Position numbers and translations under genes: made by a program
In this document: in pieces, positions 17,087-25,106 of the stretch
Layout of the letters: every line of letters starts with the position of its first letter
Numbering within the stretch: position 1 is the stretch's first letter
Notes under the pieces: generated by a model
What the model was told of the DNA's origin: nothing
Seen by the model: only the letters and a program-made list of their open reading frames with translations
The model's database searches: none
Assembly (NCBI GenBank): GCA_014859105.1
Contig: JACUUX010000007.1
Location: 1-64,000, forward strand
Source of the DNA: Nitrospirota bacterium
GTDB lineage: Bacteria; Nitrospirota; Thermodesulfovibrionia; Thermodesulfovibrionales; SM23-35
Reading direction: 5' to 3'
Length of the DNA stretch: 64,000 nucleotides

Positions 17087-18349
17087 TTGCAAACGATAAA
17101 TCAGAAAGAATTGACAAACCCTGAAGATATTTGTTACCTTTTCGATCAGCTTTTGCTGGTAGGCAATCCTATGCATGGTACCATCCGTACGAAAGAACTT
17201 TGTCCTGTCTGTAATGTGCCATTTAATCACATTCCCAAGTTAGGATTTATATGTTCAAAGCATAAAACCATGCCTACGAGATTCTTTGTAGATATTTCCT
17301 ATAAAGGACAAAGGATAAAAATTTACTCCCATAAGTCAGGCAGAGTTCTTGACAGCTATCAGATTGCAGTAGAAACTTTAGAGCACATCCGGTATGAGAT
17401 ACGTAATCATCTCTTTGACCCTTCAAAGTATGTGAAAGCAGATCTAAAAAACTATCTCTTTGAAAATGCAATCATAAGGTGGTTGGAAATAAAAGATGCT
17501 GCAGGAATTGTTACAACTCATAAATATCGGCAATTCTCAAGGGACTTCTTTAGTTTCTTCAAAGGGAAAGATATCAGAGAAATCAGGACACTTCACATTC
17601 ATGAATTTTATCATCAGCTACCGGACCATCTCTCAAACAAAACAAAGAAAAACATTATGGCATGTCTTCATAGTTTCTTCACCTGGCTAAGACAGCTTGA
17701 GTACATTGAAAAGATGCCTTCTTTCCCTGTAATCTCTGAGGATCAGCCTGAGTGGAAATGGATCGATGTGGACATCCAGGCTAAGATTTTACTTGCGATC
17801 CCTGAGAAAGATAGATATCTATATCTCTTCCTTGCCTTGCATGGCTGCCGACCTTCAGAGGCCAGGGGATTAAAGGTCAGGGATATAGACTTCAAACAGA
17901 AATCGATCACCATTAAGAGGACTTTTAGCGGTAAAAGCGGAAACATTCTCACAGAACATACAAAGACCAAAAGACTACGTGTTATTCCTATTAATCCCGA
18001 AATGACAGAAACGTTAAAAGACATCTGCAAAGATAAACTACCAGAAGCCTTTGTCTTTGTTAATCCAAGGACCGGAAAGCCTTATGCGAAATCAACTTTT
18101 CAGGAGATATGGCAGGATGCCTGTAAAAAAGCAGGGATTCAGGTAAAACCTTATGAGGGGCTAAGACATAGTTTTGCATCTCAGAGGGTATCCAGAGGAG
18201 TTGATATTTATCTTATTTCAAAGGTTCTTGGACACGCCGACATAAGGACAACCCAGCGTTATGCACATACCAATCTGGAAGCATTGAAGCAGGTTATGAC
18301 TGTCCCCAGACCGTCCCCAGTCGAGAAATTGACTAAAAATAATCTTTAA
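17087..18349 (+). CDS. Tyrosine recombinase/integrase of element B (true start may be ATG 17171)
   Basis: ALHGCRPSEARGLKVRDID...GLRHSFASQRVSRG...LGHADIRTTQRYAH; track start is TTG. Confidence 0.94.
   Translation: MQTINQKELTNPEDICYLFDQLLLVGNPMHGTIRTKELCPVCNVPFNHIPKLGFICSKHKTMPTRFFVDISYKGQRIKIYSHKSGRVLDSYQIAVETLEHIRYEIRNHLFDPSKYVKADLKNYLFENAIIRWLEIKDAAGIVTTHKYRQFSRDFFSFFKGKDIREIRTLHIHEFYHQLPDHLSNKTKKNIMACLHSFFTWLRQLEYIEKMPSFPVISEDQPEWKWIDVDIQAKILLAIPEKDRYLYLFLALHGCRPSEARGLKVRDIDFKQKSITIKRTFSGKSGNILTEHTKTKRLRVIPINPEMTETLKDICKDKLPEAFVFVNPRTGKPYAKSTFQEIWQDACKKAGIQVKPYEGLRHSFASQRVSRGVDIYLISKVLGHADIRTTQRYAHTNLEALKQVMTVPRPSPVEKLTKNNL
18301..18320 (+). promoter_or_regulatory. Candidate integrase arm-type site, right end of element B
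   Basis: tgtccccagaccgtccccag, identical 20-mer to 1288-1307. Confidence 0.55.
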
Positions 18350-18378
18350 TTATCAATAAGTTATAAACTATCGGAAGT

Positions 18379-18430
18379 GGTTCGAATCCCCTACCGTCCA
18401 CCATTTTTCCATTTATTTATCAATAAGTTA
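18379..18430 (+). repeat. Direct repeat / att core, right copy, with tRNA 3' end
   Basis: 51/52 identical to 1212-1263; preceding bases do not continue a tRNA. Confidence 0.9.
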
Positions 18431-18596
18431 CGCTGACGATTCCCTCTAAAAGTATGGCGCCAATAGTGCACCAGAACGCATTTTTTAACACTAAAATCTT
18501 TAGGAGAGTTTTAGGAATATTACTTAACCTCGACAATCCGTTCGTAGACTTTTCTGTGCCTTTGGATAAGAATAGCCTGTCTTGTCCCTTAAAGAT

Positions 18597-19103
18597 TTAT
18601 GCATAGGCTTCTTCGGCAATTGTAGTTAGAATACTTGTTGTCTTAGGTACGTAACGAAAGATTATTTTTAACCCATAGCCATCATAACAGTAACAAGTAT
18701 CATTTGAAAAATCATGGTGAACATTTCCCATTCCATAGATTTCATTTATTAAAGGACGCAGTTTGAGTGAATTGAACTTAACAGCTTCTGATTTTGCAAA
18801 ACATCCTTGAAAAAATATTTGAGCACGAAAATTTACGAGTCTTCCTTCATAGAAGATGACATCGAGAATGCCCCATCTTTTATCTGATTCTTTAAATTGA
18901 AATACCTTTTTTTCAGAACCCTCGGGCAAGGATGTAACCACAGCCATGGTTCCAGTCTGAGGGATATCTGTTATATCCGTCAGACAATCCCTACCAAATC
19001 GGTCAAAAATATCTAATCGAGAATGAAGCTCTCTGAAATCCCTGAGAAATTCAGATACAAGAGTCAAATATGGAATTTTACAGGCAGGTTCGTATTGCCG
19101 CAT
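18597..19103 (-). CDS. Hypothetical protein
   Basis: 168 aa ORF. Confidence 0.6.
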   Translation of the reverse strand: MRQYEPACKIPYLTLVSEFLRDFRELHSRLDIFDRFGRDCLTDITDIPQTGTMAVVTSLPEGSEKKVFQFKESDKRWGILDVIFYEGRLVNFRAQIFFQGCFAKSEAVKFNSLKLRPLINEIYGMGNVHHDFSNDTCYCYDGYGLKIIFRYVPKTTSILTTIAEEAYA

Positions 19104-19164
19104 CTAATCTCCTTTTACTTATCTTGTATTATTCAATTTTTGGTTCTTTTTATGTCAAAGTCTT

Positions 19165-19659
19165 TTAAATATTATTCATATTAAAAGTGCGTTTTATATA
19201 CCCAGAATAATCCTTCAGTATCGGTTCATATTTGGTGTTTAATAAAGGCGATGATATCATAAAATCGGCTGTCGAACGATTACAGGCAGTTGGAATATTG
19301 TATAAAACCGCAATCCTCAGCAAAGCCTTTACGTCAACATCATGCGGTTGCGGCTCCATTGGGTCCCACAGGAAAATTACCAAGTCTATGTTTCCCTCTG
19401 CTATCATTGCACCTAACTGTTGGTCTCCTCCTAAAGGGCCTGATTTTAATAAAGTTATCTCATAATGAATAGTGTCTTCATTTTTCATCTTTGCTTGGAT
19501 AGTTTTTTTAATTAACTTTCCTGTAGTTCCTGTACAGATTAATTTATGTTTTATTAATAATTTATAGTTCCATTCAACCCATTCAACTAAATCTTTTTTG
19601 CGATTATCATGGGCTACTAACGCAATCATTTTGATTTCTTCCATATATACCTCTATCAA
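19165..19659 (-). CDS. mgsA: Methylglyoxal synthase
   Basis: IALVAHDNRKKDLVEWVEWN...TGTTGKLI...SGPLGGDQQLGAMIAEGNIDLVIFLWDPMEPQPHDVDVKALLRIA. Confidence 0.95.
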   Translation of the reverse strand: MIEVYMEEIKMIALVAHDNRKKDLVEWVEWNYKLLIKHKLICTGTTGKLIKKTIQAKMKNEDTIHYEITLLKSGPLGGDQQLGAMIAEGNIDLVIFLWDPMEPQPHDVDVKALLRIAVLYNIPTACNRSTADFMISSPLLNTKYEPILKDYSGYIKRTFNMNNI

Positions 19660-19851
19660 ATAGTAAAAAAGAATTGAGTTTGGATTTATTAAGTCTAATC
19701 CAGGATTTCAAGGACACAACGCTTTTTCAGAAGGCTTTTCATAAGATTTTCTTCGTTTTATTTCTCTAAAAAGATCTTCTTTTTGTATTTTATGCTTAAG
19801 GACTTTCATTGCTCCATCGACGTTATTTTCATTGACTTTAATCTCCGGAAA

Positions 19852-20169
19852 CTATCTCCTGCCTCTCCCTGCACCCATACTACCGCCGTAGCCGCTCCTT
19901 CTATCATCAAAGCCACGCCGCTTTTGTTGTGGTCTCGCCTCGGCTACAGTTAGTGATTTCCCCATAAAATCTTTACCATTAAGGGTTGCAATCGCTTTTT
20001 TTGCATCTTCTTCATTTACCATCTCAATAAAACCAAATCCTTTAGACCGGTTTGTGAATTGATCCTGTATTATTTTTAATGATTCAATCTCACCATATTC
20101 TGAAAACAGTTCCCTTAAATCTTCTTCAGTAGCATTGTATGGAATATTTCCAACATACATTTTTCTCAT
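19852..20169 (-). CDS. RRM RNA-binding protein with Arg/Gly-rich tail
   Basis: KMYVGNIPYNATEEDLRELFSEYGEIESLKII...KGFGFIEM. Confidence 0.93.
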   Translation of the reverse strand: MRKMYVGNIPYNATEEDLRELFSEYGEIESLKIIQDQFTNRSKGFGFIEMVNEEDAKKAIATLNGKDFMGKSLTVAEARPQQKRRGFDDRRSGYGGSMGAGRGRR

Positions 20170-20253
20170 TTTTAATCTCCTTTTTCGTTTGTAAAAACTA
20201 TGATCTTTTCAATGTCCTTGGATACTTTGATACAGCCTATCATTACTCTCAAA

Positions 20254-20292
20254 GGGCAAGGGGCCCACTCCGCTGGAGGAGGCCCCTTGCCC
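20254..20292. terminator. Strong hairpin downstream of cold-shock gene
   Basis: gggcaaggggcc-N15-ggccccttgccc perfect 12-bp stem. Confidence 0.6.
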
Positions 20293-20298
20293 AATTAA

Positions 20299-20499
20299 TT
20301 AGAGTTTAAGCACATTAATCGCTTTGGGACCTTTCGGGCCTTGTTCTGTATCAAAGCTGACATTGTCACCTTCGGCAAGGCTTTTAAAGCCACTGCCCTG
20401 AATAGACGTATGGTGTACAAAAAAATCGCTGTTGTCTTCAGCAGTAATGAAGCCAAAACCTTTGCTGTCGTTGAACCACTTAACAGTTCCTTGTTTCAT
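20299..20499 (-). CDS. csp: Cold-shock protein
   Basis: [34 protein letters not shown]. Confidence 0.96.
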   Translation of the reverse strand: MKQGTVKWFNDSKGFGFITAEDNSDFFVHHTSIQGSGFKSLAEGDNVSFDTEQGPKGPKAINVLKL

Positions 20500-20544
20500 T
20501 TTGTTTACCTCCTTATCCTTAAATTAAAATCTCAGAAGGACTCA

Positions 20545-20582
20545 ATAAAAAAGGCCACAAAGCTAAAAGTCTTTGTGACCTT
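20545..20582 (-). terminator. Rho-independent-type terminator/attenuator in cold-shock gene leader
   Basis: Minus-strand RNA AAGGUCACAAAG-ACUUUUAG-CUUUGUGGCCUU-UUUU upstream of 20499. Confidence 0.6.
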
Positions 20583-20704
20583 CTGTGAACGCAAAAACTT
20601 CTAAAATCTTGTTAGTACAGTAGCATGTCCTTGCAGGTTAGTCAAGGTAAATTTCAGAGGTTCGGGCCCGATATTTCCCGTAGCTAAAAGACAAAAAATA
20701 TTAT

Positions 20705-20812
20705 GCATCACCTCCTTTTTTCTTAAGGTTTTTAGTTCTAAAGCTTTGACCGGTTATTTTGACAACGGTACAATGATGGGCGATTCTGTCAATAATGCTA
20801 TTTGGTTATCCT
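20705..20812 (-). pseudogene. istB: Remnant of IS21-type istB
   Basis: Reverse-strand translation NSIIDRIAHHCTVVKITGQSFRTKNLKKKGGDA resembles an IstB C-terminus; no N-terminal ATPase part. Confidence 0.6.
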
Positions 20813-20964
20813 TATTGTCTCCTCAGATGCCTTTTCAACTTTTTTATGAAAGAACCAATATAATTAATAATTTTTACTGTAAGGGTGTATTACTCACCAT
20901 AACTGAGTTATAATCTATCAGTAATCAGTGAGATGAAACATTTTCCTTAAAAATAAGACTCAGG

Positions 20965-23124
20965 ATGAAAAGTAAGACAAAAAAAGAACTTATACATGAA
21001 TTAATGGAAATGAGACAGCGAATTGCGAAATTAGAAACATTATACATATCGCATGAGGAAATAGAGCAAAACTTAAAGAGGGAAAAAGCTGTTAATTCAG
21101 CCATTTCTGAACTGGCCAGCAAGCTTTTATCGCCGTCTTCAATTGAAGATATTTCTTCTCTTGTGCTGGAGAGTGTTAAGCATTTGACTGGCAGCAGGTT
21201 GGGATATGCCGGCTATATTGACCCGAAGACAGGTTATCTAATCTCTCCTACTTTGACCAGAGATATCTGGGAAGCTTGTGAGGTCAAGGATAAAAATATT
21301 ATATTTAAGGAGTTCCGTGGTCTTTGGGGTTGGGTATTAAGGAATCGAAAACCTCTTTTTACTAACACGCTACAGGATGACCCTCGATCTTCAGGAACTC
21401 CGTCAGGCCATTTGAGAATCCATCGTTTTCTCTCAGTCCCTGCATTAATCGGTGAAAATCTTGTAGGGCAGGTGGCTTTGGCCAACTCGGACCGAGATTA
21501 TAATGAGCGTGATCTTGAAATAGTTGAACGACTGGTATCACTTTTTGCAATTGCTATCCATCGCAAGCAATCAGAGGAAACATTGCACTTATTACGGAAG
21601 GCTGTTGAAACCATTCCTATTGGCCTTACCATCACTGATACAGAAGGAAAGATTGTATACTCAAATTCTGCGGATGCAAAGATTCACGGGTATGATGTGG
21701 AAGAATTAATGGGTAAAAATACGAGAATATTTGCCCCTCCTGAAAAGTGGAAACCTTCAAGCTTTGAAGAATTGCGAGGATTAAAAATCTGGGGGAGAGA
21801 AAGTCTGAATATAAAGAAAAAAGGTGAGGTTTTTCCTGTTTATTTAATATCAGTTCCTGTAACAGATGCTGATGGTAAACCTGCAGGTATTATCACAACC
21901 TGTGAGGATATCACCGATCGCAAGCTGGCAGAAGAAACACTTATTCAGCGTCAAAAAGCTTTACATTCAGTTTACAAAATGGCAACTACATTATGCAGAT
22001 CATTTAAAGAAATTTGTAACGAAGTAGCTTTAAGCTTATCGAAACTTCTCAAGGCTTCCCATGGTATTGTTTTGCGTCTCGAGGATAATAAAATAAAGGT
22101 TATTTCTGGCATTTCTGATGGAAAACTCGATGCCGAAGAAATAACCTGTCCAGAGAAATTCTGGGATGTTCCTGCATATAATAAAACAGAAGTGTTTCAA
22201 TTGAAAGGTTCCCTAAGAGATGTTTTTCAGGGTCATCCTTATACACAATATGACCTGAAAAGCCTGATAAGTATTCCGATCATAGATACATCTGGAGAAG
22301 CAGTTGGTGCACTGGTCATTATGGATCAAAAAGAGCGTGAATTTACAGAAGATGAGATTCACCTGATAAAAATCTTCGCCCGCTACATTGCTTTCGAGAT
22401 CGAGAGAGAAGCAATGGAAATCAAACTTCTTAATGCACAGAAAATGGAGGTTATCGGCAAGCTGGCCGGAGGAGTTGCACATGAGGTGCGGAACCCTTTA
22501 AACGCCATAATGGTCTTTATGGAAACACTTATCAGGGATCTTGAGAGTAACGCTAAATATAAGCCCTTAATTTTTCATATACGCTCCGAAGTTAATCGTC
22601 TATCTGATCTGATGAAGGATTTATTGAATTTAGGGAGACCTGTTGAGAAATCGGATTTGCGCAGTGAATTGCTGAATGCAATATGTTTAGCATCTGTAGA
22701 TTTATGGAAGCATTCAGAACCCGGTCGGTCATATACTGTGAAAGTGCTTCAGCCTCAGGACTATGATGATGTCTTTGTGATTGCTGACAGTCAGAGACTT
22801 CAACAAGTTTTCTATAACCTTCTTGATAACGCAGCCAGGCACAGCCCTGAAGGCAGTGAAATCCAGCTTGTAATCAAAAGACCTGAGGGAAACATATGCA
22901 GAGTACAGATTATAGACCGTGGCAAAGGGTTATCAGAAGCAATTCTGCCACGTGTTTTTGAACCTTTCTTTACAACAAGACGTGGTGGGACAGGATTGGG
23001 TTTGAGTATTGTAAAACATATTGTCGAGACCCATGGTGGTACTGTAGAAATATTTAATAATGAACCGCCCCCGGGATGTACATCGGAGGTCAGAGTACCC
23101 ATTTCTAACAAGCAAGAGTTATGA
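20965..23124 (+). CDS. GAF/PAS sensor histidine kinase
   Basis: H-box GGVAHEVRNPLNAIM; NLLDNAARHSPEG; GGTGLGLSIVKHIVETHGG. Confidence 0.94.
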   Translation: MKSKTKKELIHELMEMRQRIAKLETLYISHEEIEQNLKREKAVNSAISELASKLLSPSSIEDISSLVLESVKHLTGSRLGYAGYIDPKTGYLISPTLTRDIWEACEVKDKNIIFKEFRGLWGWVLRNRKPLFTNTLQDDPRSSGTPSGHLRIHRFLSVPALIGENLVGQVALANSDRDYNERDLEIVERLVSLFAIAIHRKQSEETLHLLRKAVETIPIGLTITDTEGKIVYSNSADAKIHGYDVEELMGKNTRIFAPPEKWKPSSFEELRGLKIWGRESLNIKKKGEVFPVYLISVPVTDADGKPAGIITTCEDITDRKLAEETLIQRQKALHSVYKMATTLCRSFKEICNEVALSLSKLLKASHGIVLRLEDNKIKVISGISDGKLDAEEITCPEKFWDVPAYNKTEVFQLKGSLRDVFQGHPYTQYDLKSLISIPIIDTSGEAVGALVIMDQKEREFTEDEIHLIKIFARYIAFEIEREAMEIKLLNAQKMEVIGKLAGGVAHEVRNPLNAIMVFMETLIRDLESNAKYKPLIFHIRSEVNRLSDLMKDLLNLGRPVEKSDLRSELLNAICLASVDLWKHSEPGRSYTVKVLQPQDYDDVFVIADSQRLQQVFYNLLDNAARHSPEGSEIQLVIKRPEGNICRVQIIDRGKGLSEAILPRVFEPFFTTRRGGTGLGLSIVKHIVETHGGTVEIFNNEPPPGCTSEVRVPISNKQEL

Positions 23125-24446
23125 AACCAAGCATTCTTTTAGTTGATGACGAATCTGCAATACTGTTTTTATTTTCTGATTATCTTTCAAAAGCAGGATA
23201 TGATGTTAAAAAATCACTTTGCCTGAAAGAAGCAAAAGAGGCTATAAAATCACAACAGTTTAATGCTGTTATACTTGACCTGATATTGCCTGACGGCAAT
23301 GGTATAGACTGGATTAAAGATTTACGAGAGGCATGTCCGGATATTGCCATTATCGTTATAACAGGTATTGGAGATGTGCCAATAGCGGTTGAAGCAATGC
23401 GCCGCGGTGCAGATAACTTTCTCACCAAGCCTGTAAACATGACAGACCTTGATATTTTTCTTCGAAAAAGCCTTGAATTGCAAAGACTGAGAAGAAAGGA
23501 TTTAACAAGCCAGCGGTTACAGAAACAAACTCAGTTTTACTTTGGTGAAAGTACTATTATGAAAGAGGTTAAGGAACTTGCTTTAATGGCTGCTAAACAT
23601 AACCTGCCTGTGCTAATTCAGGGTGAAACAGGTACAGGCAAGAACATGTTATCAAGATGGATTCATGAACACAGCTACCGCAGTTCAGCGCCCTTTGTGG
23701 AATTGAGCTGCTCCGGTCCGAGCGGTGACCTCCTTGCAAGTGAACTCTTCGGTCATGTAAAAGGTGCTTTTACATCTGCTATACAGGATAAAGAAGGACT
23801 CATTGAGGTTGCAAATGGAGGCACTCTTTTTCTTGACGAGATTGGTGATATGGATCCTTCTAATCAAGCGCAATTCCTGAAGGTTATTGAAGAGAAACAA
23901 TACAGAAGGCTTGGCGAGGTAAAGGTACGCTGGAGCGATTTTCGACTTATTTGTGCGACAAACAGGGATCTCAAGGAAGAAACAAAGCTTGGCAGATTTC
24001 GACAGGACCTTTATTTCCGCATTAACATCTTCCCCATAGTTATTTCGCCACTTCGTGACAGACTTGATGATGTGAGGGGCCTTGTGCAGCATATACTTAC
24101 AAATAGGGGATCGTATAACATTGAAATATCTCAGGAAGTGATAAATCTTCTCAAAAAATATCCCTGGCCTGGAAATGTGCGTGAATTGAAGAATATACTG
24201 GAGAGAGCAATTTTCCTTGCAGGCGGTGGAACTATAAGTGTTGAGCACTTTCGTGGCATAGAAGCTGCTGCTTCACCGGCAGAAACTTTACAGGTTGGAA
24301 TCAGAGATCTGGAACAACTTGAAGAAGAACATATTAGGGATGTAATCAAACGCATGGGTGGCAATAAAAGAAAAGCTGCAACTGCATTAGGAATTTCTAA
24401 GTCGGCACTTTACCGTAAATTAAAAAAGTTTCAGAACCCAATCTAA
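23121..24446 (+). CDS. NtrC-family sigma54-dependent response regulator
   Basis: Receiver + GETGTGKNMLSRWIHEHS...GAFTSA + Fis-like HTH; ATGA overlap with kinase. Confidence 0.95.
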   Translation: MKPSILLVDDESAILFLFSDYLSKAGYDVKKSLCLKEAKEAIKSQQFNAVILDLILPDGNGIDWIKDLREACPDIAIIVITGIGDVPIAVEAMRRGADNFLTKPVNMTDLDIFLRKSLELQRLRRKDLTSQRLQKQTQFYFGESTIMKEVKELALMAAKHNLPVLIQGETGTGKNMLSRWIHEHSYRSSAPFVELSCSGPSGDLLASELFGHVKGAFTSAIQDKEGLIEVANGGTLFLDEIGDMDPSNQAQFLKVIEEKQYRRLGEVKVRWSDFRLICATNRDLKEETKLGRFRQDLYFRINIFPIVISPLRDRLDDVRGLVQHILTNRGSYNIEISQEVINLLKKYPWPGNVRELKNILERAIFLAGGGTISVEHFRGIEAAASPAETLQVGIRDLEQLEEEHIRDVIKRMGGNKRKAATALGISKSALYRKLKKFQNPI

Positions 24447-24584
24447 TACCACATACACCTCAAGCATTCCCATAAATCTCAGCATCGGGACAGTATTTGC
24501 GAAAATGGGAATCTTTCTGTTGAGATTCATAACAGGAAGCTGGTCTAAATATAGTCTGTTCACAAAGTCAATATTTAACACCCT

Positions 24585-24659
24585 CCCCTCACCCCTCCCG
24601 TCAAGGGAGGGGCATATTTACTACCCTCTCCCCTGGCGGGAGAGGGCAAGGGTGAGGGG
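24585..24659. repeat. Intergenic nested palindromic (REP/BIME-like) repeat
   Basis: Outer cccctcaccc/gggtgagggg enclosing hairpins cccctccc-gtcaa-gggagggg and ccctctccc-ctggc-gggagaggg. Confidence 0.7.
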
Positions 24660-24740
24660 GTTTATTAGTTTATAAACAGACACTAAATAAAGCTTTTTTA
24701 TTATGGCATACCTTTTGCTCTCTGAAGATAAAACGATACG

Positions 24741-25106
24741 TTGAATTCAATGAAAATACTTATTGTAGACGATGAGCGAACATTTTTGCTGTGCTTAAAG
24801 GAGTTCCTTATGGAACCGGAATTGAATATTGATACAGCCGAAACCTTTGAAGAAGCAATGTTTTTAATAGGCAGAAATAATTACGACTATGTTATCTCAG
24901 ACATCAGGCTATCTGGTGTATTAGGTGAAGAAGGATTCGATATCCTGACACATATAAAAGAATATAAGCCGCGTACGAAAGTAATTATTATAACGAGTTA
25001 CGATAGCCCGGCAGTTATGCAAAAGGCTTATAGCCTCGGAGCAGACCTGTATTTCGAAAAGCCGGTATCCGCTAATGTCCTGCTGGAGGCATTGAAAAAT
25101 GTATAA
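24741..25106 (+). CDS. Single-domain response regulator
   Basis: ILIVDDERTFLLCLKEF...YDYVISDIRL...YFEKPVS. Confidence 0.9.
   Translation: MNSMKILIVDDERTFLLCLKEFLMEPELNIDTAETFEEAMFLIGRNNYDYVISDIRLSGVLGEEGFDILTHIKEYKPRTKVIIITSYDSPAVMQKAYSLGADLYFEKPVSANVLLEALKNV

Larger units (their letters stand above)
1212..18430 (+). mobile_element. Element B: integrated, tRNA-targeted, phage-like element of about 17.2 kb
   Basis: Flanking 52-bp direct repeats with tRNA 3' end, integrase at right boundary, phage-type gene content. Confidence 0.85.

Noticed and set aside
24585-24659. CRISPR-like repeat
   Set aside because: Nested palindromes without regular repeat-spacer units; no cas genes in window.
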